A DNA stretch of 64,000 bases from CAIWHR01 sp963773195 (GCA_963773195.1 CAVZAE010000004.1:501830-565829), one strand, 5' to 3'. Counted from the stretch's first letter, positions 8,369 to 17,842 are shown. Program-made: numbers and translations. Notes: generated by a model not told the origin, from the sequence alone.

Positions 8369-10724
8369 ATGCAGTCAATGCGCAAGCTATTGTTTTCAAT
8401 TGTTTTCGCGACGACCATCGGCGCTTCGCCGTGCTTCGGGGTGACCATCTCGGGCACCGTGACGGCGGCGGGTGCCCCATTGGCCGGCGTTCAGCTGGCG
8501 GCGCCCAAGGCCACGTGCAGCATCACGGACGGCGCTGGTAACTATTCCTGCCAGGTCGCGGTCGGCTGGAGCGGCACGCTCGCCCCGTACCTCACCGGAT
8601 TCACGTTCGTCGTTTCCGGCGATGCGCAGAAGCCGGCGGCCATCACGTTCACGACGCTCGGTGCGAGCCAGGCGGGCGTCAACTTCGCCGCCTCTTCGAT
8701 GAAAGGGCTGCGCGCCGAACTCGCGTTGCGGCGGACTTCGGGCGCGCTCACCTATATCGACTACAACGGCGACAGTGTTCCCGACGCCACGGTGGGGTTC
8801 GGAGTTCCAAGTGACGTCGCGCTCGTCGGCGACGTCAACGGCGACGGCATCACCGACCTCGTGCTGTTCCGCGACGGCGTCTGGTATGCGAGCACGCATC
8901 AGGATGGCGTCGTCGACGCGACGTTCTTCTTCGGAGCCACGGGCGATCAGCCGCTCCTGGGCGACATCGATGGCGATGGCACCGACGACTTGATCGTCTT
9001 TCGCAACGGGACGTGGTATGTGAGCACGCGGCGCGACGGGGTCGCCGACAAGATCTATCACTTCGGCGCGCCCGGCGACATCGCGCTCGTTGGCGACTTC
9101 AATGGCGACGGCATCGCCGACCTTGCGGTGTTTCGCAACGGCGTCTGGTACATCGACACCGACCGCGATGGGAACGCCGACCTGATCGTCGTATTCGGCG
9201 GCGTCGCCGGCGAAATTCCCTTCGTGCTCGACTACGACGGTGATGGCCGGGCCGACATCGGCGTGTTCCGCAACGGGATCTGGTACATCAACACGACCCT
9301 CGACGGCAGCACCGCGATCACGGTCCCCTACGGCGCCGCCGGCGACCGGCCGCTCGCCGGCTTCTTCAACCGCGCCAACACGCGCTTCGTCAAAGCGGGC
9401 GGCGGCTGCACGACGGGATGCACGGCAGCCAATCCGTACGCGACGATCACGGCCGCGTGGCGGGATGCGGTCGACGGCGACATCATCCGCATCGCGAAGG
9501 GCACGTATCCCGAGAATCTCGACTTCAGCTACCCGGGCAACCAGTACGTGCCCGGGAAGTTCGGCAAGAACAACATCAAGCTCGTCGGCGTGTCGAAGTA
9601 CACGGCGATCGTGTCGCCCTCCTCGGGAGACGCTGTCTACCTGCGCGGCGCGTCGGGGTACGTACTCCGCGGTCTCCGGATCGCCTCGCAGGCAGCCGGC
9701 GCGCGCGGCCTCGTGCTGGCCGGCGGACCGGGCTCGGTGCTGCCGAGCTTCCCCGGGGCGCAAGTGAACGTGTCGGTCACGGACCTGATGGAGAACCACC
9801 AGCAGAACGCGCTCCTGACCGGCACTTCGAACGCGTGGTTCCGCTATGTGCGCCTGAACCGGAGCCGCGCGGGCCACGGGCTTTCGGGCTGGCAGTACTC
9901 GTACGCCCGGGTCGTCTCGAGCGAGATCAGCAGCAACGGCTACACCATCGCGCCCTCGTCCTCGCCGCCCGACGCGGGCAAGGGCTTCGATATCCGCGAC
10001 GACTCCGAGGGCGACGCGCGACGGACGACGATCCACGGCAACCTCACCTACGGTGTCGTCGCCGTCGTCCGCTCGGTCATGCGGCTCAACCTCGACACGA
10101 TCGACAGCACCGGCGTCAACGGCATCAACGTCTGCGGTGCCGCAACAACGCCCGACACGAGCGTGATCTACATGACGAACACGTGGGTCTCCGAGCAACG
10201 GCTTCAACTGCCCGGCGGCCAGGGCAGCGGGATGGAAATGTACATGACGTGCAGCGGTACGCAGACGCTGTCCGGCAACACGTTCGCCGGCAACGCGCTC
10301 AACGGTGTCTTCGTCGGCTCGGGCAACGTGACTGCTCACGAACAACGTGTTCCAGAACAACACCATCGGTCTCACGCTCTACGCCGACACCACGGGGTTT
10401 GCCGGGGAGCCGCCCAGCTATGCGAATACGGTGGCGACGCTCTACGGCAACACGTTCGACGGGAACGTGCGCGTCGGCATCTACTCCGAGCGCCACCTGG
10501 GCACTGTCACGCGCGATGTGATCGCGGCGGTCGGCGGCACGGCGGCGGGCCAGAAGAATTTCTTCAGGAACTACGCACCCCCGAAGTTCCACGCGATCGG
10601 CTGCCTGAATGTAACCACGAATTTCTCGTGCCCGCTTGGCGCCAATAGCTTTGATCACTCGGGCGACGACGTCGAGTACAGCCCGCCGCCGGCGTGCACC
10701 ACTGCCTGCGTGTCGACGCCCTAG
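8369..10724 (+). CDS. Secreted repeat protein: VFRNGxWY/DGDG repeats plus right-handed beta-helix (frameshifted)
   Basis: Reconstructed as 784 residues with one extra base near 10333. Removing it gives SGNVTLTNNVFQNN and joins the two frames. A signal peptide (MRKLLFSIVFATTIGAS, from a possible second ATG at 8378) is followed by a carboxypeptidase-regulatory-like domain at about 25-110. Then come about five repeats of 40-45 residues, each with a DGDG-type acidic loop and VFRNGxWY, like FG-GAP/VCBS calcium-binding blades. From about residue 335 there is a beta-helix with a DUF1565-type start (CTAANPYATI). It is probably exported to the surface, where it would bind or modify carbohydrate. No catalytic motif was recognised. 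A shorter relative lies at 15273-16085. Confidence 0.75.
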
Positions 10725-10728
10725 GCGG

Positions 10729-11259
10729 TCATACGGCGACCAGCTGATGCCCGGTCGCGCACGCGGCCAGCCCAGCCGGCGTGCCGATGATCACGTCGAT
10801 GTCGTAGCTGCCGGGCGGGACCCGCTGCAGCGTTCCGGTGAGATCGAAACCCGCTCGCGCGATGCCCGCTCCCGGGCCCAATTCGCGTGCGGCCTCCTCG
10901 TTGGTGCCGCGCGCCCATGTGATCGCGAAGAAGCGTGCCGCGCCACCGGCCTGCCTCAGGCGCACGACAACCCAGTCGGACGACGAGAGCGTCGCGCCAT
11001 CAAGCGCCCAACCCTTCAAGTGGATTCGATGCTCACGCGATACACGCCACGGGATCCCGGCCGGCGCGCCGTTGACGGCCTCGAGTCCGCACCGGCTGCT
11101 AGCGGCAGGTTCGACGCCGGCGATTTCGGGCGGCGCTATTTGCGAGAAGCTCGTGCCAAGGTATTCTGCGCAGGCCGCAAGCAGACAGGCGGCCAGCATC
11201 GTCGCCACGCGAAGAGGCACGAGTGCACGATGGACCCTAGGGGAACGATGGAGCGTCAT
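10729..11259 (-). CDS. Small lipoprotein with GWALD motif, paralog A
   Basis: 176 residues. MLAACLLAAC forms a short signal peptide with a lipobox, so the mature protein begins at Cys30 and is membrane-anchored. The mature part is about 147 residues, rich in beta-strand, and carries CGLE, IHLKGWALD, SDWVVV, RFFAI, AGFDL, GSYDIDV and a late Cys. The same order of motifs occurs in the protein at 12352-12861. No named family was recognised. The first ATG overlaps, on the opposite strand, the start codon of the acyltransferase gene. ATG 11199 is an alternative start that still keeps the lipobox, though with a shorter N-region. Confidence 0.7.
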   Translation of the reverse strand: MTLHRSPRVHRALVPLRVATMLAACLLAACAEYLGTSFSQIAPPEIAGVEPAASSRCGLEAVNGAPAGIPWRVSREHRIHLKGWALDGATLSSSDWVVVRLRQAGGAARFFAITWARGTNEEAARELGPGAGIARAGFDLTGTLQRVPPGSYDIDVIIGTPAGLAACATGHQLVAV

Positions 11260-12355
11260 GGAGCGTGATCGTGGTGACGGCGCGGGGGGGACACCGACCG
11301 GGCGCTACTACCTGATCCAGTGCCTGCGGTTCTTCGCCGCCTCGTTCGTCGTCGTCTTCCACTCGGTATTCTACGTCAGCACCCACGGCGGCCAGCTGCC
11401 GCGCGACGTTGCCTATTATTTCGGCGAGGTGTCGCAGGTCGGCATCCTGACGTTCTTCGCGATCTCGGGCTTCGTCATCACGATCTCGGTTCAGCGGCGC
11501 ACGAGCGGCGATTTCATCTGGCTGCGCTTCCTGCGGATCTACCCGGGGCTGTGGCTGGCAATCGCCATCGTCATCGCCCTCAACACGATCGTGTTCGGCG
11601 GCTTCGCCTGGAACCGCGGCACGATCTTCGGTCTGACCCTTCTTCCGCTGGGCGACGTGCCGCGCCCACTCGGGGGTATCGAGTGGACGCTCGTCTACGA
11701 GGTCTTCTTCTATGCGCTCGTCGCCGTATTGTGGACGGCGCGTTCGAACCGGGTGCTGGGCGGCTTCTGCTTCGCGTGGGCGGTCGCCATCACGGTCGGA
11801 GCCATCGTGGCGCCCTCGTGGGGCACGACGCTCACGCCCACATTCCCGCGCCTCGCGCTATCCGCCTACAACTACGCGTTTATCGGCGGCGTGCTCGCGT
11901 ACTACGTGCACCGCCGCCTCGATGTCGTCATTGCGCGCACGCTGCTTGCGTTGGTCCCCGGGTTCGCAATCGGAGGCGAGTTCTTCGCGCAGACCGAGTG
12001 GCGACTGCTTTGCGTGAGCCTCGCGGCCACATGCCTGGTCGCCGGCCTGGCCCGCGTCGCGCTCGTGCGGGATGCGAAGGCGGACGGCATTCTCACGCAA
12101 TGGGGCGACGCGTCCTACGGGCTCTACCTCATGCACAACGCCGTGATCGCGCTCGTCTTCAACGCCTTGATAGGCGTGCGCCAGGTGCACTGGCTTGTCG
12201 GCATCCTCGGCCTCCTCGCGATCGGCATGGGCTCCGGCCTGCTCTACGGAATGCTCGAGCACCGGCTCTACGGCTACCTCAAGGGGCGCTTCCGTCGCGC
12301 GCCGTGGCAGCGCGCGCGAGCAGCGGAAGCCCGCGTACCCGCGCCCGCCGACTAG
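11258..12355 (+). CDS. Acyltransferase, OafA/AT-3 family (paralog A)
   Basis: 365 residues and about ten membrane segments, typical of membrane O-acyltransferases that decorate O-antigen, exopolysaccharide or peptidoglycan. The key histidine is in VVVFHSVFY near residue 30. An LRFLRIYP arginine segment and GGIEWTLVYEVFFY follow, and GDASYGLYLMH lies near the C-terminus. It is clearly paralogous to the acyltransferase at 14157-15191, sharing nearly all these blocks. The chosen ATG at 11258 is the one before the conserved RYYLIQCLRFFAA. The frame is open further upstream only as a shadow of the opposite-strand lipoprotein. The stop overlaps the stop of the convergent lipoprotein gene. Confidence 0.9.
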   Translation: MERDRGDGAGGTPTGRYYLIQCLRFFAASFVVVFHSVFYVSTHGGQLPRDVAYYFGEVSQVGILTFFAISGFVITISVQRRTSGDFIWLRFLRIYPGLWLAIAIVIALNTIVFGGFAWNRGTIFGLTLLPLGDVPRPLGGIEWTLVYEVFFYALVAVLWTARSNRVLGGFCFAWAVAITVGAIVAPSWGTTLTPTFPRLALSAYNYAFIGGVLAYYVHRRLDVVIARTLLALVPGFAIGGEFFAQTEWRLLCVSLAATCLVAGLARVALVRDAKADGILTQWGDASYGLYLMHNAVIALVFNALIGVRQVHWLVGILGLLAIGMGSGLLYGMLEHRLYGYLKGRFRRAPWQRARAAEARVPAPAD

Positions 12356-12861
12356 ATCAGCTCGAGCACGCGCCCGGTCTCGCAGCTCAGGCCGCCGGTC
12401 CCGCTTTTCATCAGCACGCGTATGGCATAGCGCCCGCGCGGCAGCGTGTCGGCGCGCGCGACGAGCTCGAACGCCGCGTTGCGAAGGCCCGGGCCGTCGC
12501 CCATCCCGGCGGCCAGATCGGGTCGCGCGTTCCGAAACGTCGACACGGCGAAGTAGCGGACGCGGTCGCCCGACGCCGCGAGCTCGATGACGATCCAGTC
12601 GGACGCGGGTTTCGAGGGATCCTCGAGCGCCCAGCCGGAGAAACGGATCGGCTTGGCCGTATCCGTGCGCCAGCCGCGTCCACTCGCCGTCCCGGTCGCG
12701 AGGTCGAGGCTGCAGCGGCCTCCCGCAACGTACGTGAGATTGCGCGCGGGTTGCGGGAACGCCGTGCCGAACGCCTGCGTATCGGGCTCGCGCGAGCAAC
12801 CGGAGACCAGCGCGGCCGCAACGACGATCAACAGTGGCACGAGATGGCCACCGCCGGCCAC
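12352..12861 (-). CDS. Small lipoprotein with GWALE motif, paralog B
   Basis: About 169 residues from GTG 12861, which has AAGGGG upstream; GTG 12840 is an alternative that gives 162. VPLLIVVAAALVSGC provides the lipobox. The mature protein carries CSLD, IRFSGWALE, SDWIVIEL, RYFAVS, AAFELV, GRYAIRV and a late Cys, matching the motif order of the lipoprotein at 10729-11259. The two are therefore diverged paralogs, each lying beside a paralogous acyltransferase. It starts ten bases after the methyltransferase at 12872-14089 and probably shares its transcript. The function is unknown; a membrane-anchored binding or accessory role for a surface polymer is an inference from context. Confidence 0.7.
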   Translation of the reverse strand: MAGGGHLVPLLIVVAAALVSGCSREPDTQAFGTAFPQPARNLTYVAGGRCSLDLATGTASGRGWRTDTAKPIRFSGWALEDPSKPASDWIVIELAASGDRVRYFAVSTFRNARPDLAAGMGDGPGLRNAAFELVARADTLPRGRYAIRVLMKSGTGGLSCETGRVLELI

Positions 12862-12871
12862 GGCCGCCCCT

Positions 12872-14089
12872 TCAGTGCCAGGCAATCGGCGGCTCCGCCG
12901 TCGTGACCATTTCCGCCGCGAGATTGCTGTCGACGCGCACGCGGCGATCGGCGGTGCGGTTAAGCCGATCGCTGCCGACCTCGATGCGGGCATCCCACCA
13001 GCGAAATCGAATTGGCGCCGGCTGCCATGGCGTTCTGCGCAGGACAAGCGCCAGCGACACCTCGACGCTCGGAACGCTTTCGAACTCGACGGTGAAGGGA
13101 ATGTAGTGGTCGGGGCCGAGCGCCACCGCCGTTGGAAATGCGAGTTGCTGCAAGGCCAAGAGCCGGCCCGTGCGGGTGTCCGCCATCCGACATTCCACGG
13201 CGAGATGCAAGAGATCGTACCGGCGTTCCGCCATGGCGACATACGCCCTGAAGTGAGCGGGTCCGGCGTAGTCCGATTCGAAGCGGAGGGTGACGACGTT
13301 GGACGTCGTGCCATTGGCCGGCACCTCGCCTGCAGTTGACGCGTCGCGCGAAGCTCCGCCGGCGGCAATGACGCGGCACCCGCTCTTTGGCTTGACGATG
13401 ATCGAGGCGTCCTGTCCAGCGGCAATAGGAGAGATGCCGATATGGCGCACGATTCTCATCGGCGAGAAGATCTGCGCGATCGCGTCGTTCGAGTGGACCG
13501 CGACGACTTCCCGCTGCCCTTCGAGCGCACTCGCCGGGGCTTCCGCGAAATGGAAGAAGTTGCCCGTCGCGCCAAGCAGCGCATACTCGCGCACCGCCCA
13601 GCGCTCGTTGATCTTGAGGACGTCGGGCAGGAGTCCCAGGCCTACGGTGGTCACGAGGGCAACGCCGCCCGGGCGCAGGACGCGCATCAGCTCGCGGGCC
13701 CACGCGACCTGCAACGGGCGCGACAGGTGCGTGAATACCGAGATGGCTGTGACGAGGTCGAAGCTCTGGTCGGCGTAGGGGAGAGGCGGCTCGAGCGCCG
13801 TATGCTCGACGCTCGCAAAATCGAGATTCTCCCTGCACCACGCTGCGCATGCGGCGTTGACGTCGCAGCCGAAGAGCTGCTGACCCTCGCGCCGCACCTG
13901 CTGCAACGCCTGCAGCAGCCGGCCGACGCCGCAACCGAAGTCCAGGATCCGATCGAAGTCGGAAAACCGGTAACCCGCGGCGATCAGCGATTGCTCGACG
14001 GCCCAGCGGACCGGCGCGACGTTCTGGTAGTTCTCTGCACTCGGGTCGTTCGAGACCTGGATCAGCAATCCGGGCGGCGGAATTTTCAT
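12872..14089 (-). CDS. SAM-dependent methyltransferase
   Basis: 405 residues. The N-terminal half is a class I methyltransferase: ILDFGCGVGRLL is motif I, FGCDVN the acidic motif II, and FDLVTAISVFTHL with VLRPGGVALV the later motifs. After about residue 230 comes a beta-rich extension with no recognised motif, perhaps a substrate-binding module. It lies in the acyltransferase island and precedes the small lipoprotein on the same strand. Methylation of a surface glycan or its precursor is inferred from neighbours only. Confidence 0.8.
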   Translation of the reverse strand: MKIPPPGLLIQVSNDPSAENYQNVAPVRWAVEQSLIAAGYRFSDFDRILDFGCGVGRLLQALQQVRREGQQLFGCDVNAACAAWCRENLDFASVEHTALEPPLPYADQSFDLVTAISVFTHLSRPLQVAWARELMRVLRPGGVALVTTVGLGLLPDVLKINERWAVREYALLGATGNFFHFAEAPASALEGQREVVAVHSNDAIAQIFSPMRIVRHIGISPIAAGQDASIIVKPKSGCRVIAAGGASRDASTAGEVPANGTTSNVVTLRFESDYAGPAHFRAYVAMAERRYDLLHLAVECRMADTRTGRLLALQQLAFPTAVALGPDHYIPFTVEFESVPSVEVSLALVLRRTPWQPAPIRFRWWDARIEVGSDRLNRTADRRVRVDSNLAAEMVTTAEPPIAWH

Positions 14090-14156
14090 GATGAGTTCCG
14101 GCGGAGGTGACCGCAGGCGATCCTCTGCGAAGACTCGATTCTATCGCGATGGTGGA

Positions 14157-15191
14157 TCAGGGAGCGTACGAGCTAGGCCTGGCGGATCGCATTCGGGCGA
14201 GCATCCGCGCAAGGAGCGCCTTGTTGTGCCGATAGGCCGTGATCTCGACGGCGCCGTAGCCGCAGCCCGCCACCAGCGCGACGACCACCACGGCCGCAAA
14301 GGCGTAGCTCGCTCCGGCCGGCGTGAACGGCATGACGGCGAGTACCGCGAGGATGACCGGAACATGGATGAGATAGAGCCCGTAGGACCAGTCGCCGAGC
14401 TTCACGAGGGGATTGCTTGCCGACGCATCCCATCGCCGGGACATTTCCGCGGCCACCAGCACCAGCGAGGCGAACGAGACGGCGAGGAACGCAAGCTGAA
14501 GCTCCGAGGGTCGCGTGCGGATCGCGGCAAGGAGTCCCAGGGGAATCAAGAGGGCCAATGGCAGGATCGGCAGTCGCGCAACCCGGCTGTACCACGAGTA
14601 AGCCAGCACCCCGAGGATGAACGGCAGATTGAACGCCGAGAGCAGGATCGTCGACGGCGTCGGCAGGAATCGAGTGGCATGCCCCGGCGCGATGACCGCG
14701 GCCGCTACGATGGAGACCAGCCACGCAAGCATCGCCCATTCCCGGACGTTTTTCTTCGGTACGAGCGCGACCGCGGTCAGGAGTGCGTAGAAAAAGACTT
14801 CATAGACGAGGCTCCACTCAACGCCGCCGAGCGGATAGCCGACGTCGCCCCATGGCAGCAGCGACAGTGCGCGCGGGCTCGGCGGAACGACCGGCTTAGT
14901 GCCGAACGCGTACTGGACGCCGACTACAATGGCGACCGCGAGCCAGAACGCCGGGTAGATGCGAATGAGCCGGAGGGCGAGGAATCGACCGGGGCGGCTG
15001 CGGGCGAGGGAATGCGATACGACAAATCCAGAAATGGCGAAAAACAGCTCGACGCCCCAGCCGAAGCGAAAGTCGAACGCGCGCGTGAGGGAGGTCTTCC
15101 ACAGCGCGTTCCCGACGTAGTGGTGAGCATGGAGCAACACCACCGAGGTCGCGGCAACGAACCGGAGTATCTGAATGTTGTTGAAGCGCAT
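14157..15191 (-). CDS. Acyltransferase, OafA/AT-3 family (paralog B)
   Basis: 344 residues with about ten membrane segments. Motifs in order: ILRFVAATSVVLLHAHHY (catalytic-type His near 21), FFAISGFVVSHS, LRLIRIYPAFW, GGVEWSLVYEVFFY and GDWSYGLYLIHVPVI. They parallel the acyltransferase at 11258-12355 block by block, so the pair arose by duplication. The predicted role is transfer of an acyl group to a sugar of a surface polymer at the inner membrane. The start ATG at 15191 immediately precedes the conserved first helix. The frame is open upstream, but that part is a shadow of the divergent repeat protein. It is followed by the methyltransferase at 12872-14089 on the same strand. Confidence 0.9.
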   Translation of the reverse strand: MRFNNIQILRFVAATSVVLLHAHHYVGNALWKTSLTRAFDFRFGWGVELFFAISGFVVSHSLARSRPGRFLALRLIRIYPAFWLAVAIVVGVQYAFGTKPVVPPSPRALSLLPWGDVGYPLGGVEWSLVYEVFFYALLTAVALVPKKNVREWAMLAWLVSIVAAAVIAPGHATRFLPTPSTILLSAFNLPFILGVLAYSWYSRVARLPILPLALLIPLGLLAAIRTRPSELQLAFLAVSFASLVLVAAEMSRRWDASASNPLVKLGDWSYGLYLIHVPVILAVLAVMPFTPAGASYAFAAVVVVALVAGCGYGAVEITAYRHNKALLARMLARMRSARPSSYAP

Positions 15192-15272
15192 TGAGAGGCA
15201 TGCTTGGGAGAGGTCCGTTGGCGCACGGCTCGCGGAACCGCGCGCAGTTTCGCATGGTCCGGACCTTTTGGC

Positions 15273-16085
15273 GTGGTAACGCTTCGCCGGATCCTGTGGG
15301 CCGCGCCTTGGCTCGTGGTCGCCGGAATCCTTGCGTACGTGGTCTGGCCGGCCGCCGAATCGCACAAGTTGCGGTTTGCCCTGTACCGACCCAGCCTCGC
15401 CCAGTTCTACCTGGATCGCAGCCTGACGCCCGGTGAGGGGCTCGACTTCGCGCACGGCGCCGAGCAGACGATCCCGTTCGGCGTGCCGGGAGACATCGGG
15501 CTCGTCTGCCCGCAAGCCGACATCGAAGACCGCCACGGACTGCGCGTCTACGCTGACGGTCAGTGGTTTCTGACGCGCCACTCGAAACGGCCCCCGCAAG
15601 GTGACATCGAGCTGGGTCAGGCCGGCGACATTCCGTTCTGCGCCGATTTCGACGGCGATGGGACTCCGGACGCCGGCGTGTTCCGCAACGGCGAGTGGTT
15701 CGTCTCGACTCATCGAGCGCGCCAGCAACCGGACGTCCATTTCTTGTTTGGCGCCGCCGGCGACCGGCCGGTCGTTCTCAACATCAAGGGAGCAGGCAAT
15801 GCCACCGATCGGCGGGACGTGATCTACGGCGTCTACCGGGGCGGGGTGTGGCATCTCGACACCCAGGGCACCGGAAAGGTCGGCGCGACACACGTGTTCG
15901 GCGGGCTGCCGCAGGACCTTCCGCTGTTGATTCCTCGCTGGTCCTCGGAGGCGAATCCCACGCCGCCGTATTCGCTCGCGATCTTTCGTGATGGCATGTG
16001 GTATGTGAAGCCGGACCCCGATGGAACCCGCACGCTGACTTTCCCGTTCGGCGCGCCCGGCGATCTCCCGCTGATTTCGTACTAA
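15273..16085 (+). CDS. Membrane-anchored VFRNGxWY/DGDG-repeat protein
   Basis: About 270 residues from a GTG at 15273; a TTG at 15204 would add 23 residues. One N-terminal membrane segment (ILWAAPWLVVAGILAYVVW) is followed by about five repeats with FGxxGDxP, DGDGTPDAGVFRNGEWFV and DGMWYV signatures. These are the same repeat type as in the protein at 8369-10724, but without the beta-helix. The repeats look like FG-GAP/VCBS beta-propeller blades, which usually bind calcium and ligands outside the cytoplasm. It is divergent from the acyltransferase at 14157-15191. Function is unknown; a surface-polymer binding role is inferred. Confidence 0.65.
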   Translation: MVTLRRILWAAPWLVVAGILAYVVWPAAESHKLRFALYRPSLAQFYLDRSLTPGEGLDFAHGAEQTIPFGVPGDIGLVCPQADIEDRHGLRVYADGQWFLTRHSKRPPQGDIELGQAGDIPFCADFDGDGTPDAGVFRNGEWFVSTHRARQQPDVHFLFGAAGDRPVVLNIKGAGNATDRRDVIYGVYRGGVWHLDTQGTGKVGATHVFGGLPQDLPLLIPRWSSEANPTPPYSLAIFRDGMWYVKPDPDGTRTLTFPFGAPGDLPLISY

Positions 16086-16088
16086 AAT
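16083..16088 (+). promoter_or_regulatory. Candidate -10 box before methyltransferase gene
   Basis: TAAAAT overlaps the stop codon of the repeat protein and lies 33 bases before the ATG at 16121. No convincing -35 is seen. It may give the methyltransferase its own promoter. Confidence 0.3.
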
Positions 16089-16120
16089 CAGTCGACATCC
16101 GCAACGCAATCCGGAGCATC

Positions 16121-16807
16121 ATGCCCGTTCCCGAAGACCTGATAGCCGAACGCCAGCGGGTCGCCGCGCGGTATCTCACTGGAAGCGGGATCGAGATCGG
16201 CGCACTCGACGCGCCGACGCCGGTGCCCGGCGGAGCAACCGTTCGGTACGTCGACTATCGCCGGGTGCCGGAGCTGCACGAGCACTACCCCAAGCTCGAC
16301 GCCGCGCAGTTCGTCGACGTGGACGTCGTCGATGACGGCGAGCGCCTCGACACGATCGCGGACGGATCGCTCCATTTCCTGATCGCCAACCACATGATCG
16401 AGCATTGCGAGAATCCGCTCGGGACGCTGCGTACCCACGCGCGCAAGGTGGCGCCGGGCGGATGGCTCTTCTACGCGATGCCCAACATGCGCTGCTGCTT
16501 CGACATTGCTCGGCCGCTTACGACCTTCGACCATCTGGTCGCCGACGACACCGATCAGGGCAGCGCCTCGCGCTACGGCCACTTTCTCGAATGGGCAACG
16601 CTCGTGACCGGGCTCGAAGGCGAGGCCGCCGCGCAGAACGCCACGCTCAACATGGAGCGCCGCTACAGCATCCACTTCCACGTCTGGGACGGCAATTCAT
16701 GGCTCGATTTCCTGGGCCGGGCACGAGACTACCTCGACCAGGCGTTCGAGATCCGACACTTCGAGCTGTCCGGGCCGGAGATTATCACCGTGCTGCGCCG
16801 CGGGTGA
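16121..16807 (+). CDS. SAM-dependent methyltransferase-like protein
   Basis: 228 residues. GSGIEIGALDAPTPVP is a degenerate motif I of the class I methyltransferase fold. It is followed by VDVDVVDD, FLIANHMIEHCENP and VAPGGWLFYAMPN, the late strands with the EHxxNP segment found in methyltransferase-11-type proteins linked to glycan clusters. The glycine-rich loop is shorter than usual. It starts at ATG 16121, 35 bases after the repeat protein. It lies among acyltransferases and other methyltransferases, so a polysaccharide-related substrate is likely but unproven. Confidence 0.7.
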   Translation: MPVPEDLIAERQRVAARYLTGSGIEIGALDAPTPVPGGATVRYVDYRRVPELHEHYPKLDAAQFVDVDVVDDGERLDTIADGSLHFLIANHMIEHCENPLGTLRTHARKVAPGGWLFYAMPNMRCCFDIARPLTTFDHLVADDTDQGSASRYGHFLEWATLVTGLEGEAAAQNATLNMERRYSIHFHVWDGNSWLDFLGRARDYLDQAFEIRHFELSGPEIITVLRRG

Positions 16808-16851
16808 GTGATCGCGCGCGCCGCGTCACGAACCGCAGGTTGCCTTCGAAG

Positions 16852-17842
16852 TCACCGCTTCCTGCAGACGCCGACGTGGAAGTCCGACGGCAGGTAGCCG
16901 GCGTCCGCGTAGAGCATCCGGTCCACCTCGATCAGAAGCCGGATGATCGACTCCGACTCCGGCGCGCCGTCGGTCACCTTCTTCGCGTCGAGGCAGCGGT
17001 AGAGCATATGCAACACCGCGCCACCGAACGGCCGCAGGAGCTCGATCTCGAAGCGATGCCGCAGGAACGGCAGGATCAGCGCCGAGCGCACGGCCTCGGA
17101 GGGATCGCCCTCCAGCATCGCGTCGAGCGTCGGATTGACGTAGCGCGGACGGTCGGGTGAGAAAGACCGGGTCGAGCGTCTCGACCAGGCGGTTGATCGT
17201 GGCGACCTTGCGCTCGTCGAGGATGATGTGACAGTCGCCGGTGTACTCGTTGAAGACGAGCCGGCCGCCCGCCCTCATCCGGCGGTGCACCGCGCTCAGC
17301 ACCCGATCGATCTCCCGCACGTGGTGCAGCGAGCCGAAGAAGCAGACGAGGTCGAAGGTCGCATCACCCAGCTTCGCATCGAAGTCGTCGAAGCCGGCCT
17401 CGAAGAAGTAGATGCTGTCGATGCCCGCGTCTGCGGCGCTCTTCCGCGCGATCTCGATCGATTTGGGCGAGAGATCGAAGGCGTCGATGCGCTTGACCTT
17501 CCCCGAGCGCGCGACGATGAGCTCGTGGCCGCCGGTGCCGCAACCGAGCGATAACGCGCGCTCGAACGGGCCCTCGAGCACGTCCTCTACGAGCCAGTTG
17601 AGCCAGTACTTGTTCACTCCCCCGGTGATGCGCCGATAGATCGCCAACTCGATCAGCGGATGGTGCGTCCACTCGGGTTGCCGGCCCTCTGCCGCGTAGG
17701 CGTCCCAGTGGCGCGCGCTGATCTCCTCGGGCTTGAGGGAGGGGGGCACGCCGGGCAGCTTCCGCACCTGCGCCTCGGCACGCTGGAGGCCGCGCCGGGC
17801 GCGGCGCACCGCGCGCTTCAGGAAATCGGCCGGCGCTCCCAT
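16852..17842 (-). CDS. SAM-dependent methyltransferase (frameshifted)
   Basis: The reconstructed product has 329 residues. The first two-thirds contain RALSLGCGTGGHEL (motif I), IDAFDLSPKSIEIA (motif II), FDLVCFFGSLHHV and RAGGRLVFNEYTG. Near 17161-17163 the plus-strand AAA seems to hold one extra A. Removing it continues the protein as DPVFSPDRPRYVNPTLDAML and on to a stop at 16852; without the correction the reading runs out in a nonsense frame. It belongs to the class I family and follows the island's other methyltransferases, facing them tail to tail. The indel is more likely an assembly error than a real mutation. Confidence 0.75.

Noticed and set aside
8396..10375. Long open reading frame on the minus strand opposite the repeat/beta-helix gene
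   Set aside because: It is rich in Arg, Ala and Val without any domain pattern, as expected for the antisense of a GC-rich gene; the plus strand encodes clear repeats.
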